From Paulinella micropora (lineage: Eukaryota; Cercozoa; Imbricatea; Euglyphida): 64,000 nt of DNA. How positions within the stretch are numbered: position 1 is the stretch's first letter; each line of letters opens with the position of its first letter. The stretch is from positions 477,795-541,794 of the forward strand of contig BJOX01000106.1 in the NCBI GenBank assembly GCA_009731375.1, in the 5' to 3' direction. Of the stretch, positions 45,155 through 60,321 are shown piece by piece. The translations under genes were made by a program, and so were the position numbers. The notes beneath the pieces were generated by a model, which made no database searches, was not told the origin of the DNA, and saw nothing but the letters and a program-made list of their open reading frames with translations.

Positions 45155-45235
45155 CCATTCCGTCAGGTGAGCTTTGGGTTTCAGCACGCGGTAGTACTGC
45201 GGGGTCGCAGCCTCCGGTGTGGGGGCAGGGCCAAC
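45155..45235 (-). CDS. Exon x21
   Basis: Acceptor ATGGATCAG, donor ATGG/GTAGGC, phase 0 at both ends. It encodes [20 protein letters not shown] then KAHLTEW. The first bases of its intron repeat the first bases of x22. Four copies of its 3' part lie at 44560-45020. Confidence 0.65.
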
Positions 45236-45244
45236 CTGATCCAT

Positions 45245-46990
<1,746 letters not shown>

Positions 46991-47320
46991 GATTGCTCCA
47001 TCTAATAAATTGTAAAGTTGCTTGAGTAATGAATCAAATATTTGCTTGAATGTCTGTCTGTCTGTCTGTCTCTGTCTGTTCGTCTGTTTTGTCTGTCTGT
47101 CTGTCCGCCTGTCCATCTGTCTGCTTAAGGAAAAGTCAAGAATTTCGGCCACCTCAAATTTAAATTAAAAAAGAAAAAAAAAACGTATCTTGGTGAAAAG
47201 ACTAGCGAAGAATTCCGGCCACACAAAGTTTTGTGCAAAAACAACGTATTCTGCGGTGAAAAATAACTGGCCGAATTATTTCTTGGCCGAAAATTTTCAT
47301 TAGACCTTAGTTGATGAATC
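46991..47320. other. Non-repetitive stretch with (TCTG)n, no gene seen
   Basis: Holds a TGTC run (47050-47120) and two similar segments, GAATTTCGGCCAC and GAATTCCGGCCAC, with following A-rich sequence. No exon-like island was found. Confidence 0.4.
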
Positions 47321-47323
47321 GGA

Positions 47324-47396
<73 letters not shown>

Positions 47397-47439
47397 GACG
47401 AGAGAAAGGGTATGTACCCAGACTACGTCTGTTCCATGC

Positions 47440-47505
<66 letters not shown>

Positions 47506-47618
47506 ATAGATGGAGAGATAGATGGAGAGATAGATGGAGAGATAGATGGCGAGATAGATGGCGAGATAGATGGCGAGATAGATGGAGATAGATGGCGAGA
47601 TAGATAGATAGATAGATG

Positions 47619-47687
<69 letters not shown>

Positions 47688-47731
47688 ATACATACATGCA
47701 TACATACATACATACATACATACATAGGTAC
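47321..47731 (+). repeat. (TATC)n, (GATA)n and GGAGATA variants
   Basis: Includes a block of GATGGAGAGATA and GATGGCGAGATA units (47510-47600) and the donor-side copy of x20 (47399-47440). Confidence 0.9.
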
Positions 47732-47787
47732 CCAGACTAACTTGTCCGTTCCCTGCAAAGGCCACTGGGCAAACTTGAGCAAGAAAT
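47732..47787 (-). CDS. Exon x20
   Basis: Acceptor CTATGTAG, donor CTGG/GTACCT, phases 1 to 0. It encodes FLLKFAQWPLQGTDKLVW. Five copies of its 5' edge lie at 47868-48500 and one donor-side copy at 47399-47440. Confidence 0.65.
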
Positions 47788-48963
<1,176 letters not shown>

Positions 48964-49020
48964 ATCTATCAGAATGCTTTGCGCCATGACTATCTTTGGT
49001 ATTCCTACGACGAGGGAATG
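48964..49020 (-). CDS. Exon x19
   Basis: Acceptor GTACAAG, donor AGAT/GTATGT, phases 1 to 1. It encodes FPRRRNTKDSHGAKHSDR. A second open frame gives HSLVVGIPKIVMAQSILID but breaks phase with both neighbours. Confidence 0.45.
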
Positions 49021-49121
49021 CTTGTACATACATACATACATACATACATACATACATACATGCTGCGTGGTCGCTTTAAGCATACATGCATACATACATA
49101 CATACATACATACATACATAC

Positions 49122-49179
49122 ATGCTCTCCAAGTTATAGCCTCTGATAGGTCATAAGGGCTAACGAGCCATATGCTTTT
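49122..49179 (-). CDS. Exon x18
   Basis: Acceptor CAACTGCGAG, donor GCAT/GTATGT, phases 0 to 1. It encodes KSIWLVSPYDLSEAITWRA. Confidence 0.55.
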
Positions 49180-49221
49180 CTCGCAGTTGTATCTATCTAT
49201 ATATTTATACACCTAATCCAC

Positions 49222-49253
49222 TGAAGCAGTGGGCTTTGAAAATCCAAGAACAT
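49222..49253 (-). CDS. Exon x17
   Basis: Acceptor TATGGCAG, donor TTCA/GTGGAT, phases 1 to 0. It encodes VLGFSKPTAS. A better-looking donor 10 nt downstream (TTAG/GTGTAT) would put a TAG at the exon end. Confidence 0.45.
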
Positions 49254-49312
49254 CTGCCATACATACATACCTATCTACCTACCCATCTACCTAGCTTGCT
49301 ATACATACATAC

Positions 49313-49364
49313 CTGTTTGCTGCGTGGTCGCTTTCAGCTCCACCAAATCACTCTCTCGCAAATC
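49313..49364 (-). CDS. Exon x16
   Basis: Acceptor CTATGAAG, donor ACAG/GTATGT, phases 0 to 1. It encodes [17 protein letters not shown]. With x13-x15 the pattern W..DEL..Y....GI......L...G.....KL..L.ESDL.EL resembles a SAM domain. Copies of its 5' edge lie at 49533-49793. Confidence 0.7.
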
Positions 49365-49377
49365 CTTCATAGATATT

Positions 49378-49423
<46 letters not shown>

Positions 49424-49424
49424 C

Positions 49425-49478
<54 letters not shown>

Positions 49479-49651
49479 GTAGGTAGGTAGGTAGGTAGGT
49501 AGGTAGGTAGGTAGGTAGGTAGGTAGGTAGGTACTGAGCTCCACCAAATCACTCTCTCACAAATCCTACATAGATAGATAGATAGACAGGTATGTAGGTA
49601 GGTAGGTAGGTAGGTAGGTACTGAGCTCCACTAAATCACTCTCACAAATCC

Positions 49652-49726
<75 letters not shown>

Positions 49727-49804
49727 GTAGGTAGGTAAGTAGGTAGGTAGGTACTGAGCTCCACCAAATCACTCTCTCGCAAATCCTACATAGATATATA
49801 TAGA

Positions 49805-49862
<58 letters not shown>

Positions 49863-49879
49863 GCTGCTGCCGCTGTTGC

Positions 49880-49964
<85 letters not shown>

Positions 49965-49977
49965 ACAGACCGACAGG

Positions 49978-50021
<44 letters not shown>

Positions 50022-50026
50022 CAGAC

Positions 50027-50098
<72 letters not shown>

Positions 50099-50129
50099 GA
50101 GATGTCGCAAAGGAATGTAGTCCTTGCAA

Positions 50130-50205
<76 letters not shown>

Positions 50206-50234
50206 GTAGGTAGGTAGGTAGGTAGGTAGGTAGG

Positions 50235-50280
<46 letters not shown>

Positions 50281-50283
50281 CAC
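49365..50283 (+). repeat. (GATA)n and (GGTA)n arrays with copies of the x16 5' edge
   Basis: TGAGCTCCACCAAATCACTC TCTCGCAAATCCTACATAG recurs at 49534, 49621 and 49755. A (CTA)n block lies at 49806-49862. GATGAGATGTCGCAAAGGAA TGTAGTCCTTGCAAA at 50097-50132 is also found at 59966-60000. Confidence 0.9.
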
Positions 50284-50324
50284 CTTGAGTTTTCCACGGT
50301 TGGTGTAGCCTTTCTTAATAAGAC
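50284..50324 (-). CDS. Exon x15
   Basis: Acceptor GTATGTAG, donor CAAG/GTGTAT, phases 1 to 0. It encodes [13 protein letters not shown]. Confidence 0.65.
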
Positions 50325-50401
50325 CTACATACATACATACATACATACATACATACAGACATACATACAGACATACATACATACATACAGACATACATGC
50401 A

Positions 50402-50432
<31 letters not shown>

Positions 50433-50583
50433 TGTACATACATGCATGCATACATACATACATACATACATACATACATACATGCATACATACATACATA
50501 CATACATACATACATACATACATACATACATACGCATACAGACATACAGACATACATACATACATATTGTAGATACATGCATG

Positions 50584-50615
<32 letters not shown>

Positions 50616-50644
50616 CATACATACATACATACATACATACATAC
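50325..50644 (+). repeat. (CATA)n array
   Basis: Intron between x14 and x15. On the gene strand it begins GTATGTATG. Confidence 0.9.
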
Positions 50645-50687
50645 CTTCACACAATTCCTTGGGGATGCCCGCTTCCTGTACATAGCC
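50645..50687 (-). CDS. Exon x14
   Basis: Acceptor CTATCTAG, donor GAAG/GTATGT, phases 0 to 1. It encodes [14 protein letters not shown]. Confidence 0.65.
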
Positions 50688-50688
50688 C

Positions 50689-50763
<75 letters not shown>

Positions 50764-50822
50764 GTAGGTAGGTAGGTAGGTAGGTAGATAGATAGTTAGA
50801 TAGATAGATAGATAGATAGGCC

Positions 50823-50855
<33 letters not shown>

Positions 50856-51381
50856 NNNNNNNNNNNNNNNNNNNNNNNNNNNNNNNNNNNNNNNNNNNNN
50901 NNNNNNNNNNNNNNNNNNNNNNNNNNNNNNNNNNNNNNNNNNNNNNNNNNNNNNNNNNNNNNNNNNNNNNNNNNNNNNNNNNNNNNNNNNNNNNNNNNNN
51001 NNNNNNNNNNNNNNNNNNNNNNNNNNNNNNNNNNNNNNNNNNNNNNNNNNNNNNNNNNNNNNNNNNNNNNNNNNNNNNNNNNNNNNNNNNNNNNNNNNNN
51101 NNNNNNNNNNNNNNNNNNNNNNNNNNNNNNNNNNNNNNNNNNNNNNNNNNNNNNNNNNNNNNNNNNNNNNNNNNNNNNNNNNNNNNNNNNNNNNNNNNNN
51201 NNNNNNNNNNNNNNNNNNNNNNNNNNNNNNNNNNNNNNNNNNNNNNNNNNNNNNNNNNNNNNNNNNNNNNNNNNNNNNNNNNNNNNNNNNNNNNNNNNNN
51301 NNNNNNNNNNNNNNNNNNNNNNNNNNNCCCCCCCCCCCCCCCCCCCCCCCCCCTCCAATATACACACACACACACACACAC

Positions 51382-51439
<58 letters not shown>

Positions 51440-51445
51440 CTCTAC
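50688..51445 (+). repeat. (GATA), (GGTA), poly-C and a 472-N gap
   Basis: N at 50856-51327, with C runs on both sides, then (CA)n and (CT)n. Confidence 0.9.
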
Positions 51446-51529
51446 CTCCAGCTCGTCGGCTGTCCAGTCTGCGTGCTTGAAGCTCGGCGCCCACGTCCTG
51501 AGTTTCCAATTCTTACGAAGCGAACTCAC
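51446..51529 (-). CDS. Exon x13
   Basis: 84 nt, acceptor CTCCATAG, donor GGAG/GTAGAG, phase 0 at both ends. It encodes VSSLRKNWKLRTWAPSFKHA then DWTADELE. Seven copies of its 5' edge with the acceptor lie at 51560-52235. The DWTADELE end begins the SAM-like stretch. Confidence 0.7.
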
Positions 51530-52243
51530 CTATGGAGATGAATGTATCTATGTATCTGTATCTATGTCGTCTTGAGCTTCCAATTCTTACGCAGCGAACT
51601 CACCTATGGAGATGAATGTATCTATGTTTCTATGTATCTATAATGTATCTATGTATCTATGTAACTGTATCGATGTAGTCTTGAGCTGCCAATTCTTACG
51701 CAGCCAACTCATGTTGAATGTATCTATTTATCGAAGTATCTACGTATCTATCTATCTATCTATGTATCTATGTATCTGTATGTATGTCGTCTTGAGTTTC
51801 CAATTCTTACGCAGCGAACTCACCTATGGTGTTGAATGTATCTATGTATCTATGTATCTATGTATCTATGTGTATCTCTGTATCTATGTATCTATGTATC
51901 TATGTATCTGTATCTATGTCGTCTGCTTCCAATTCTTACGAAGCGAACTCACCTATGGATGTATCTATGTATCTATGTATCTATGTATCTATGTATCTAT
52001 GTCGTCTTGAGCTTCCAATTCTTACGCAGCGAACTCATGTTGAATGTATCTATTTATCTATGTATCTACGTATCTATCTATCTATGTATTGTATCTGTAT
52101 CTATGTCGTCTTGAGCTTCCGATTCTTACGCAACTCACCTATGGATGTATCTATGTATCTATGTATCTATGTATCTATGTATCTATGTAGTCTTGAGCTT
52201 CCAGTTCTTACGAAGCGAACTCACCTATGGTTATGTATGTATG

Positions 52244-52275
<32 letters not shown>

Positions 52276-52296
52276 TGTATGTATGTATGAACATAC
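51530..52296 (+). repeat. Seven copies of the x13 5' edge with TATCTATG spacers
   Basis: GTCTTGAGCTTCCAATTCTT ACGCAGCGAACTCACCTATGG recurs at about 51568, 51679, 51788, 51918, 52005, 52107 and 52189, in full and shortened forms. Confidence 0.9.
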
Positions 52297-52323
52297 CGAT
52301 AGGAGCTTCTTGCCCTGGTGCTC
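52297..52323 (-). CDS. Exon x12
   Basis: 27 nt, acceptor TGTGTAG, donor ATCG/GTATGT, phase 0 at both ends. It encodes EHQGKKLLS. Confidence 0.5.
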
Positions 52324-52604
52324 CTACACACAAACATAAATACATAAATACATAAATACATAAATACATAAATACATAAATACAGAAATACATAAATACA
52401 TAAATACAGAGATACATAAGTACATAAATACAGAAATACATAAATACATAAATACATAAATACATAAATACATAAATTTATAAATACATAATACGTACAT
52501 GCGTGGGTGCATAAATACATAAATACATATATACATGTATACTTTGTACATATGTACATACATATATGTATATATATATATATATATTATATATATATAC
52601 ATAC
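52324..52604 (+). repeat. (ATAA/CATA)n and (TA)n runs
   Basis: AAATACAT units followed by a TA run near 52565-52600. Confidence 0.85.
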
Positions 52605-52641
52605 CTTCTCCCGAATGACGAAACAACCGGGAATGATGGGC
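52605..52641 (-). CDS. Exon x11
   Basis: Acceptor TATTTCCACAG, donor GAAG/GTATGT, phases 2 to 0. It encodes PIIPGCFVIREK. A partial copy lies at 52767-52784. Confidence 0.6.
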
Positions 52642-52714
52642 CTGTGGAAATACACATGAATGTAGAAACAAGGTGAAAGGGACGAAAAAACTAAACAACA
52701 GCAACAATTCCAAA

Positions 52715-53441
<727 letters not shown>

Positions 53442-53463
53442 AAACAAAGAAAAGAATGTTTAC

Positions 53464-53512
53464 CTTTGTTTTCCTAACACGAGCAGAAAGCCCGAAATCG
53501 TAATGGTACAGC
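53464..53512 (-). CDS. Exon x10
   Basis: Acceptor GTACATACAG, donor AAAG/GTAAAC, phases 1 to 2. It encodes CTITISGFLLVLGKQ in the frame that fits its neighbours. Another frame gives LYHYDFGLSARVRKTK, which does not join x11 to x13 in phase. Confidence 0.5.
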
Positions 53513-53903
53513 CTGTATGTACGTGTATGTATGTGTATGTATGTATGTGTATGCATATGTATATGTATATGTGTGTATATGTATGTATGTATATGTATGA
53601 ATGTATGTATGTATGTATGTATGTATGTATGTATGTATGTATGTATATATGTATGTATATATGTATGTATATATGTATGTACCGTCGGGTGGAGACGCCG
53701 TGGAGAAAACCTATGTCATGTATGTATGTATGTATGTATGTATGTATGTATGTACGTACGTACGTATGTACGTACGTATGTATGTATATATGTATGTATG
53801 TATGTATGTATGTCTGTCTGTACATATGTGTGTATGTATGCATGTATGTATGTATGTATGTATGTATGCATGTATGTATGTATGTATGTATGTATGGTTT
53901 CAC
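53513..53903 (+). repeat. (TATG)n arrays around x9
   Basis: Simple TATG with TACG and TG variants, interrupted only by exon x9. Confidence 0.85.
53683..53710 (-). CDS. Exon x9
   Basis: 28 nt, acceptor TGACATAG, donor GACG/GTACAT, phases 0 to 1. It encodes VFSTASPPD. Confidence 0.45.
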
Positions 53904-53937
53904 GAAATAGTCTGATAGAAATTCTTGGTATATATGC
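53904..53937 (-). CDS. Exon x8
   Basis: Acceptor ACACGCAG, donor TTTC/GTGAAA, phases 2 to 0. It encodes HIYQEFLSDYF. Confidence 0.5.
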
Positions 53938-54000
53938 CTGCGTGTATGTATAAAATGCAAAAGTAAGTATATATCTATGACGGATAATGATAGTTAGTAT

Positions 54001-54042
54001 TTATCGGTCACCTCCACAAAATGTGGTCAGGTTACCGATAAA
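54001..54042. repeat. Short inverted repeat
   Basis: TTATCGGTCACCTCCACA and TGTGGTCAGGTTACCGATAA form near-inverted arms directly beside the hairpin at 54049. Confidence 0.5.
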
Positions 54043-54048
54043 ACTACA

Positions 54049-54135
54049 TATGCGGCGAGCCAAATTTGACGTGTTTTGCGGGCTCGCCGGCCCGGCTCGC
54101 CCGCAAAACACGTTAAATTTGTGGCTAGCCGCATA
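54049..54135. repeat. Near-perfect ~42-bp-arm hairpin, copy 2
   Basis: The arms TATGCGGCGAGCCAAATTTG and AAATTTGTGGCTAGCCGCATA enclose GTGTTTTGCGGGC/GCCCGCAAAACAC around CCGGCCCGG. It is related to 33779-33857. Confidence 0.75.
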
Positions 54136-54282
54136 ATATACTATTATGCATATGTGTGCATGTATGCAAGTAAAAATGTCTGTGTGCATGTACGTATGAT
54201 TGCTCCTCTTTCACGTGTATACATACATAAACACATACATACATACATACATAAATACATACATACATACATACATACATAC

Positions 54283-54368
54283 GTGCTTGCATTTATGCAT
54301 TTATGCATGTGTGCAAGAAAGTATGGAATAATATGTTCTGTATGTATGTAAAGTGTAGTTTGCTTCAC
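54283..54368 (-). CDS. Exon x7, tentative
   Basis: Phases 0 to 2, donor GCAC/GTATGT, acceptor in a (GTAG)n run without pyrimidines. It encodes VKQTTLYIHTEHIIPYFLAH then MHKCINAS. Part of it resembles microsatellite translation. It is accepted because phase and length fit between x6 and x8. Confidence 0.35.
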
Positions 54369-54370
54369 CT

Positions 54371-54409
54371 ACCTACCTACCTACCTATCTATCTATCTAT
54401 CTATCTATC

Positions 54410-54450
<41 letters not shown>

Positions 54451-54547
54451 ATATCTATATATATATATATATCTGTTCTGTGTTGTTGTATCAGGCAGTA
54501 GGTATAGCCTGTATTAGATAGGTAGGTAGGTAGGTAGGTAGATAGGC

Positions 54548-54609
<62 letters not shown>

Positions 54610-54638
54610 GTAGGTAGGTAGGTAGGTAGGTAGGTAGG

Positions 54639-54678
<40 letters not shown>

Positions 54679-54860
54679 GATAGATAGATAGATAGGTAGA
54701 TAGATAGATAGATAGATAGATCTATCTATCTATTTATCTATCTATTTATCTATCTATTTATCTATCTATCTATCTGTCTATCTATCTATCTATCTATCTA
54801 TCTACCTATCTACCTATTTACCTGACATATCTACCTACCTACCTACTTACGTACCTATCC

Positions 54861-54925
<65 letters not shown>

Positions 54926-54982
54926 CCTACCTACCTACCTACCTACCTACCTACCTACCTACCTACCTACCTACCTACCTAC

Positions 54983-55035
<53 letters not shown>

Positions 55036-55132
55036 AAGTAAGTAAGTATGCGTCTATCTAATTCAGCTTTCCCCTACAGCAAAAAGCGCTGGCATCTATA
55101 CCCGATAGGTCTATCTATCTATCTATCTATCC

Positions 55133-55177
<45 letters not shown>

Positions 55178-55229
55178 CCTATCTACCTACCTACCTACTA
55201 TCTCATATCAACTAAGTAAGTATGCATAC
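54371..55229 (+). repeat. (CTAC), (TATC), (GATA), (GGTA) arrays
   Basis: Strand-switching blocks. A non-repetitive 40-bp island at 54476-54520 (minus GCTATACCTACTGCCTGATA) lacks any donor and was not called as an exon. A partial x6 copy lies at 55062-55108. Confidence 0.9.
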
Positions 55230-55318
55230 CTTTTCCTCGCCGGCCTCTAACAAGAAGTGATTGACATCGATGCCTGACAGGTCTTGCTCAAAGAAAGGAG
55301 TGTGATAAATACCACCAC
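55230..55318 (-). CDS. Exon x6
   Basis: Acceptor TATAATAATAG, donor AAAG/GTATGC, phases 1 to 0. It encodes [20 protein letters not shown] then FLLEAGEEK. Two partial copies lie at 55606-55682 (with acceptor) and 55062-55108 (with synonymous changes). Confidence 0.7.
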
Positions 55319-55497
55319 CTATTATTATAGAAGGAGGGGGGGGCNNNNNNNNNNNNNNNNNNNNNNNNNNNNNNNNNNNNNNNNNNNNNNNNNNNNNNNN
55401 NNNNNNNNNNNNNNNNNNNNNNNNNNNNNNNNNNNNNNNNNNNNNNNNNNNNNNNNNNNNNNGGGGGGGGGGGGGGGGGGGGGGTGGGGGGGGGGAG

Positions 55498-55534
<37 letters not shown>

Positions 55535-55562
55535 GGGGGGGGGAGGGAGGGAGGGAGGGAAG

Positions 55563-55605
<43 letters not shown>
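55319..55605 (+). repeat. Poly-G, 118-N gap and (GA)n
   Basis: N at 55345-55462, with G-rich runs on both sides and GGGA and GA units. Confidence 0.9.
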
Positions 55606-55611
<6 letters not shown>

Positions 55612-55893
55612 GATTGACGTCTACGCCTGATAGGTCTTGCTCAAAGAAAGGAGGGTGATAAATATCACCACCTATTATTATAGAAGAAGGGGGGGGCGGG
55701 GGGGTGAGGGAGGGAGGGAGGGAAGGAGGAAAGACAGACCAGCCTTGGCAACCATATTTTCACCATGTATGTATGTATGTATGTATGTATGTATGTATGT
55801 ATGTATGTACGTATGTATGTGTGTGTGTATATATGTATGCCACCACGCTCGTTGGGGAGTGTAAAGAAGGCGAAGTCGAACTCGAAATATTTA
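55606..55893. repeat. Partial x6 copy and a full-length x5 copy split by (TATG)n
   Basis: 55606-55682 copies the acceptor and first two thirds of x6. 55741-55767 and 55847-55893 are the two halves of an x5 copy with about 80 bp of TATG between them. Confidence 0.7.
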
Positions 55894-55914
55894 TATGTAG
55901 TATATTCGATCGAT

Positions 55915-56576
<662 letters not shown>

Positions 56577-56663
56577 CTTTGCAGCCATACTTCACAGCCA
56601 CCATGAAGTCCGTCTTTGTCTCGTTCCGCAGTGTAAAGAAGGTCAAGTCGAACTTAAAAAGAC
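56577..56663 (-). CDS. Exon x5
   Basis: Acceptor CTGTATCTAG, donor AAAG/GTATTC, phases 1 to 1. It encodes [20 protein letters not shown] then VAVKYGCK. Degenerate copies lie at 56030-56068 and, split by a (TATG)n run, at 55741-55893. Confidence 0.7.
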
Positions 56664-56689
56664 CTAGATACAGCACTCTTGGTATGAAT

Positions 56690-57003
<314 letters not shown>

Positions 57004-57040
57004 CAGGAAATTTCCAGAGTAGATTTGCTCCCGTCAAGCC
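57004..57040 (-). CDS. Exon x4
   Basis: Acceptor CTATTCTAG, donor CCTG/GTCTCT, phases 0 to 1. It encodes GLTGANLLWKFP. First member of the fully phase-consistent chain. Confidence 0.6.
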
Positions 57041-57053
57041 CTAGAATAGATAA

Positions 57054-57109
<56 letters not shown>

Positions 57110-57150
57110 GTAGGTAGGTAGGTAGGTAGGTAGATAGGTAGATAGGTAGG

Positions 57151-57233
<83 letters not shown>

Positions 57234-57327
57234 GTAGGTAGGTAGGTAGGTAGGTAGATAGGTAGATAGGTAGGTAGNNNNNNNNNNTAGGTAGATATGT
57301 AGGTAGGTAGGTAGGTAGGTAGGTAGG

Positions 57328-57400
<73 letters not shown>

Positions 57401-57440
57401 GGATGGATAGATATATAGATAGAGATAGATAGATAGATAA
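57041..57440 (+). repeat. (GATA) and (GGTA)n with a 10-N gap
   Basis: Alternating GATA and GGTA blocks. N at 57278-57287. Confidence 0.9.
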
Positions 57441-57485
57441 CAAGTCCGGGAAGCCCCCGGCTGACATTGCCTCGTACTGCTGCGA
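57441..57485 (-). CDS. Exon x3
   Basis: Acceptor TTATCTAG, phase 0. It encodes [15 protein letters not shown]. The expected donor GT reads TT, so the 3' border is uncertain. Confidence 0.45.
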
Positions 57486-57493
57486 CTAGATAA

Positions 57494-57537
<44 letters not shown>

Positions 57538-57559
57538 GTAGGTAGGTACGTAGGTAGGT

Positions 57560-57658
<99 letters not shown>

Positions 57659-57699
57659 TTACCGCTGCTGTCACGAAGCGCTGGAGCGTTTTATAACCG

Positions 57700-57762
<63 letters not shown>

Positions 57763-57788
57763 ATCTATCTATCTAGTATTTTATAACC

Positions 57789-57863
<75 letters not shown>

Positions 57864-57865
57864 AC
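57486..57865 (+). repeat. (GATA)n and (TATC)n around the x2 copy
   Basis: The repeat strand switches exactly at the x2 copy (GATA before it, TATC after it). A shorter GTATTTTATAACC remnant lies at 57776-57788. Confidence 0.9.
57663..57698 (-). pseudogene. Copy of exon x2 without AG acceptor
   Basis: 36 nt encoding [12 protein letters not shown] with a good donor (GTAACT) but AC instead of AG at the acceptor. It differs from x2 mainly at third codon positions. Probably a non-used duplicate. Confidence 0.5.
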
Positions 57866-57901
57866 CACTGCTGTCACCAAGCGTTGGAGTGTTTTATAAC
57901 C
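57866..57901 (-). CDS. Exon x2
   Basis: 36 nt, phase 0 at both ends, acceptor ACATAG, donor GTAAGA. It encodes GYKTLQRLVTAV. A diverged copy lies at 57663-57698. Confidence 0.55.
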
Positions 57902-58066
57902 CTATGTATGTATGTATGTATGTGAGTATGTATGAATGTGTGTATGCATGCATGTATGTATGTATGTATGTATGTATGTATGTATGTATGTATGTATGTA
58001 TGTATGAATGTATGTATGTATGTATGTATGCATGCATGCATGCATGCATGCATGCATGCATGCATG

Positions 58067-58100
<34 letters not shown>

Positions 58101-58363
58101 TGTATGTATCTATGTATGTATGCGTGCATGTATGTATGTATGTATGTATGTATGTATGTATGTATGCGTGCATGCATGTATGTATGTATGTATGTAAGTG
58201 TATGTATGTGTATTTATGTACATATGTATGTATGTATGTATGTATGTGTATGTATGTATGTGTATGTATGCATGTATGTGTGTATGTATGTGTGTATGTA
58301 TGTATGTATGTATGTATGTATATATGTATGTATGTATGTAGATATAGACAGATAAATAGAGAA

Positions 58364-58423
<60 letters not shown>

Positions 58424-58432
58424 GTAGATAGG

Positions 58433-58482
<50 letters not shown>

Positions 58483-58525
58483 TAGATAGAGATAGATAGA
58501 GATAGATAGAGATAGAGATAGATAG

Positions 58526-58563
<38 letters not shown>

Positions 58564-58662
58564 GTAGGTAGGTAGGTAGGTAGGTAGGTAGGTAGGTAGG
58601 TAGGTAGGTAGGTAGGTAGGTAGGTAGGTAGATAGATAGTTAGATAGATAGTTAGATAGATA
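57902..58662 (+). repeat. (TATG), (GCAT), (GATA) and (GGTA)n arrays
   Basis: TATG with GCAT blocks to 58340, then GATA with GATAGA variants and a 70-bp GGTA block. Confidence 0.9.
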
Positions 58663-59134
58663 GATGAAATATCGACTAATGTCAGAAAAAAGGAGCTTCT
58701 GATTTCGTCAACCAAGGAAGTCTGTGGGTAAAGTATTAACCCGATGCCCAGCTAAGCCGTGATGTTTGCACGGAAGGGACTGATACAGTCGATACCAAAG
58801 CTCCCTAGTACCAGGCGGGGCCAGGGCTCGTTCCATAAGCGCCCCTTGCAGAACGAGCTCCCACCTCCATTACAGAGGGCCCAGTAAGCAGATGGAGTTT
58901 CGAGACTGTTCGACAGTCTAGTATAAACCGACAGAGCACTGTGGGTTTTATTCCGGGCTCAACAAGCGAGAAAGGGCACCCTGAGGGAACAGGATTGTGC
59001 TTCCCGTCGCTATTTCGGCATGTGACTTATAGGCGTATGGCTAGGCACACATAAGGCACCCCACCACGGGCCCAGCACACCCACACCATCCCCTAATTCT
59101 CTGTCTGTCGACAGATGGCACCCATTTCAAAAAA
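58663..59134. repeat. ~470-bp interspersed repeat, copy 2
   Basis: Same family as 43498-43939. Ends TCGACAGATGGCACCCATTT. In tandem with copy 3 after a 74-bp spacer. Confidence 0.85.
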
Positions 59135-59208
59135 TCAAGCCCAAGAGAGGGTCAGTGACACCTCAAGTGGCCTTGGTTCATTCCGTAGAGTAAGTGATAA
59201 GATCAACT

Positions 59209-59675
59209 GATGAAATATCGACTAATGTCAGAAAAAAGGAGCTTCTGATTTCGTCAACCAGGGAGTCTGTGGGTAAAGTATTAACCCGATGCCCAGCTAA
59301 GCCGTGATGTTTGCACGGAAGGGACTGATACAGGCAATACCAAAGCTCCCTAGTACCAGGCGGGGCCAGGGCTCGTTCCATAAAGCGCCCCTTGCAGAAC
59401 GAGCTCCCACCTCCATTACAGAGGGCCCAGTAAGCAGATGGAGTTTCGAGACTGCTCGACAGTCTAGTATAAACCGTCAGAGCACTGTGGGTTTTATTCC
59501 GGGCTCAACAAGCGAGAAAGGGCACCCTGAGGGAACAGGATTGTGCTTCCCGTCGCTATTTCGGCATGTGACTTATAGGCGTATGGCTAGGCACACATAA
59601 GGCACCCCACCACGGGCCCAGCACACCCACACCATCCCCTAATTCTCTGTCTGTCGACAGATGGCACCCATTTCA

Positions 59676-59678
<3 letters not shown>
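59209..59678. repeat. ~470-bp interspersed repeat, copy 3
   Basis: Nearly identical to copy 2, with small indels (CCAGGGAGTC, CATAAAGCGCC). Confidence 0.85.
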
Positions 59679-59743
<65 letters not shown>

Positions 59744-59794
59744 GTAGATAGATAGGTAGGTAGATAGGTAGGTAGATAGATAGGTAGATAGATC

Positions 59795-59874
<80 letters not shown>

Positions 59875-59881
59875 TAGATAG

Positions 59882-59967
<86 letters not shown>

Positions 59968-60024
59968 GAGATGTCGCAAAGGAATGTAGTCCTTGCAAAG
60001 GATTGCAGTTTCACATCAAACAAT

Positions 60025-60076
<52 letters not shown>

Positions 60077-60077
60077 T

Positions 60078-60126
<49 letters not shown>

Positions 60127-60148
60127 TAGACAGACAAATAGATAGATA

Positions 60149-60225
<77 letters not shown>

Positions 60226-60259
60226 GTTTGGTCTATCAGCTCTGCATATCCGAAGACAT

Positions 60260-60260
<1 letters not shown>
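59679..60260 (+). repeat. (GATA)n arrays with two exon-like islands
   Basis: Island 59966-60028 reads [19 protein letters not shown] on minus, and part of it recurs at 50097. Island 60223-60261 reads [13 protein letters not shown]. Neither has both splice sites, so they are listed as unresolved exons or remnants. Confidence 0.7.

Positions 60261-60321
<61 letters not shown>

Noticed and set aside
53464-53512. Dynein-like HYDFGL peptide in exon x10
   Set aside because: That frame does not join x11-x13 in phase; the resemblance is too short to use.
54476-54520. Exon between x6 and x8
   Set aside because: It has an acceptor-like TAATACAG but no GT donor and its frames do not fit the neighbours; x7 at 54283-54368 fits better.
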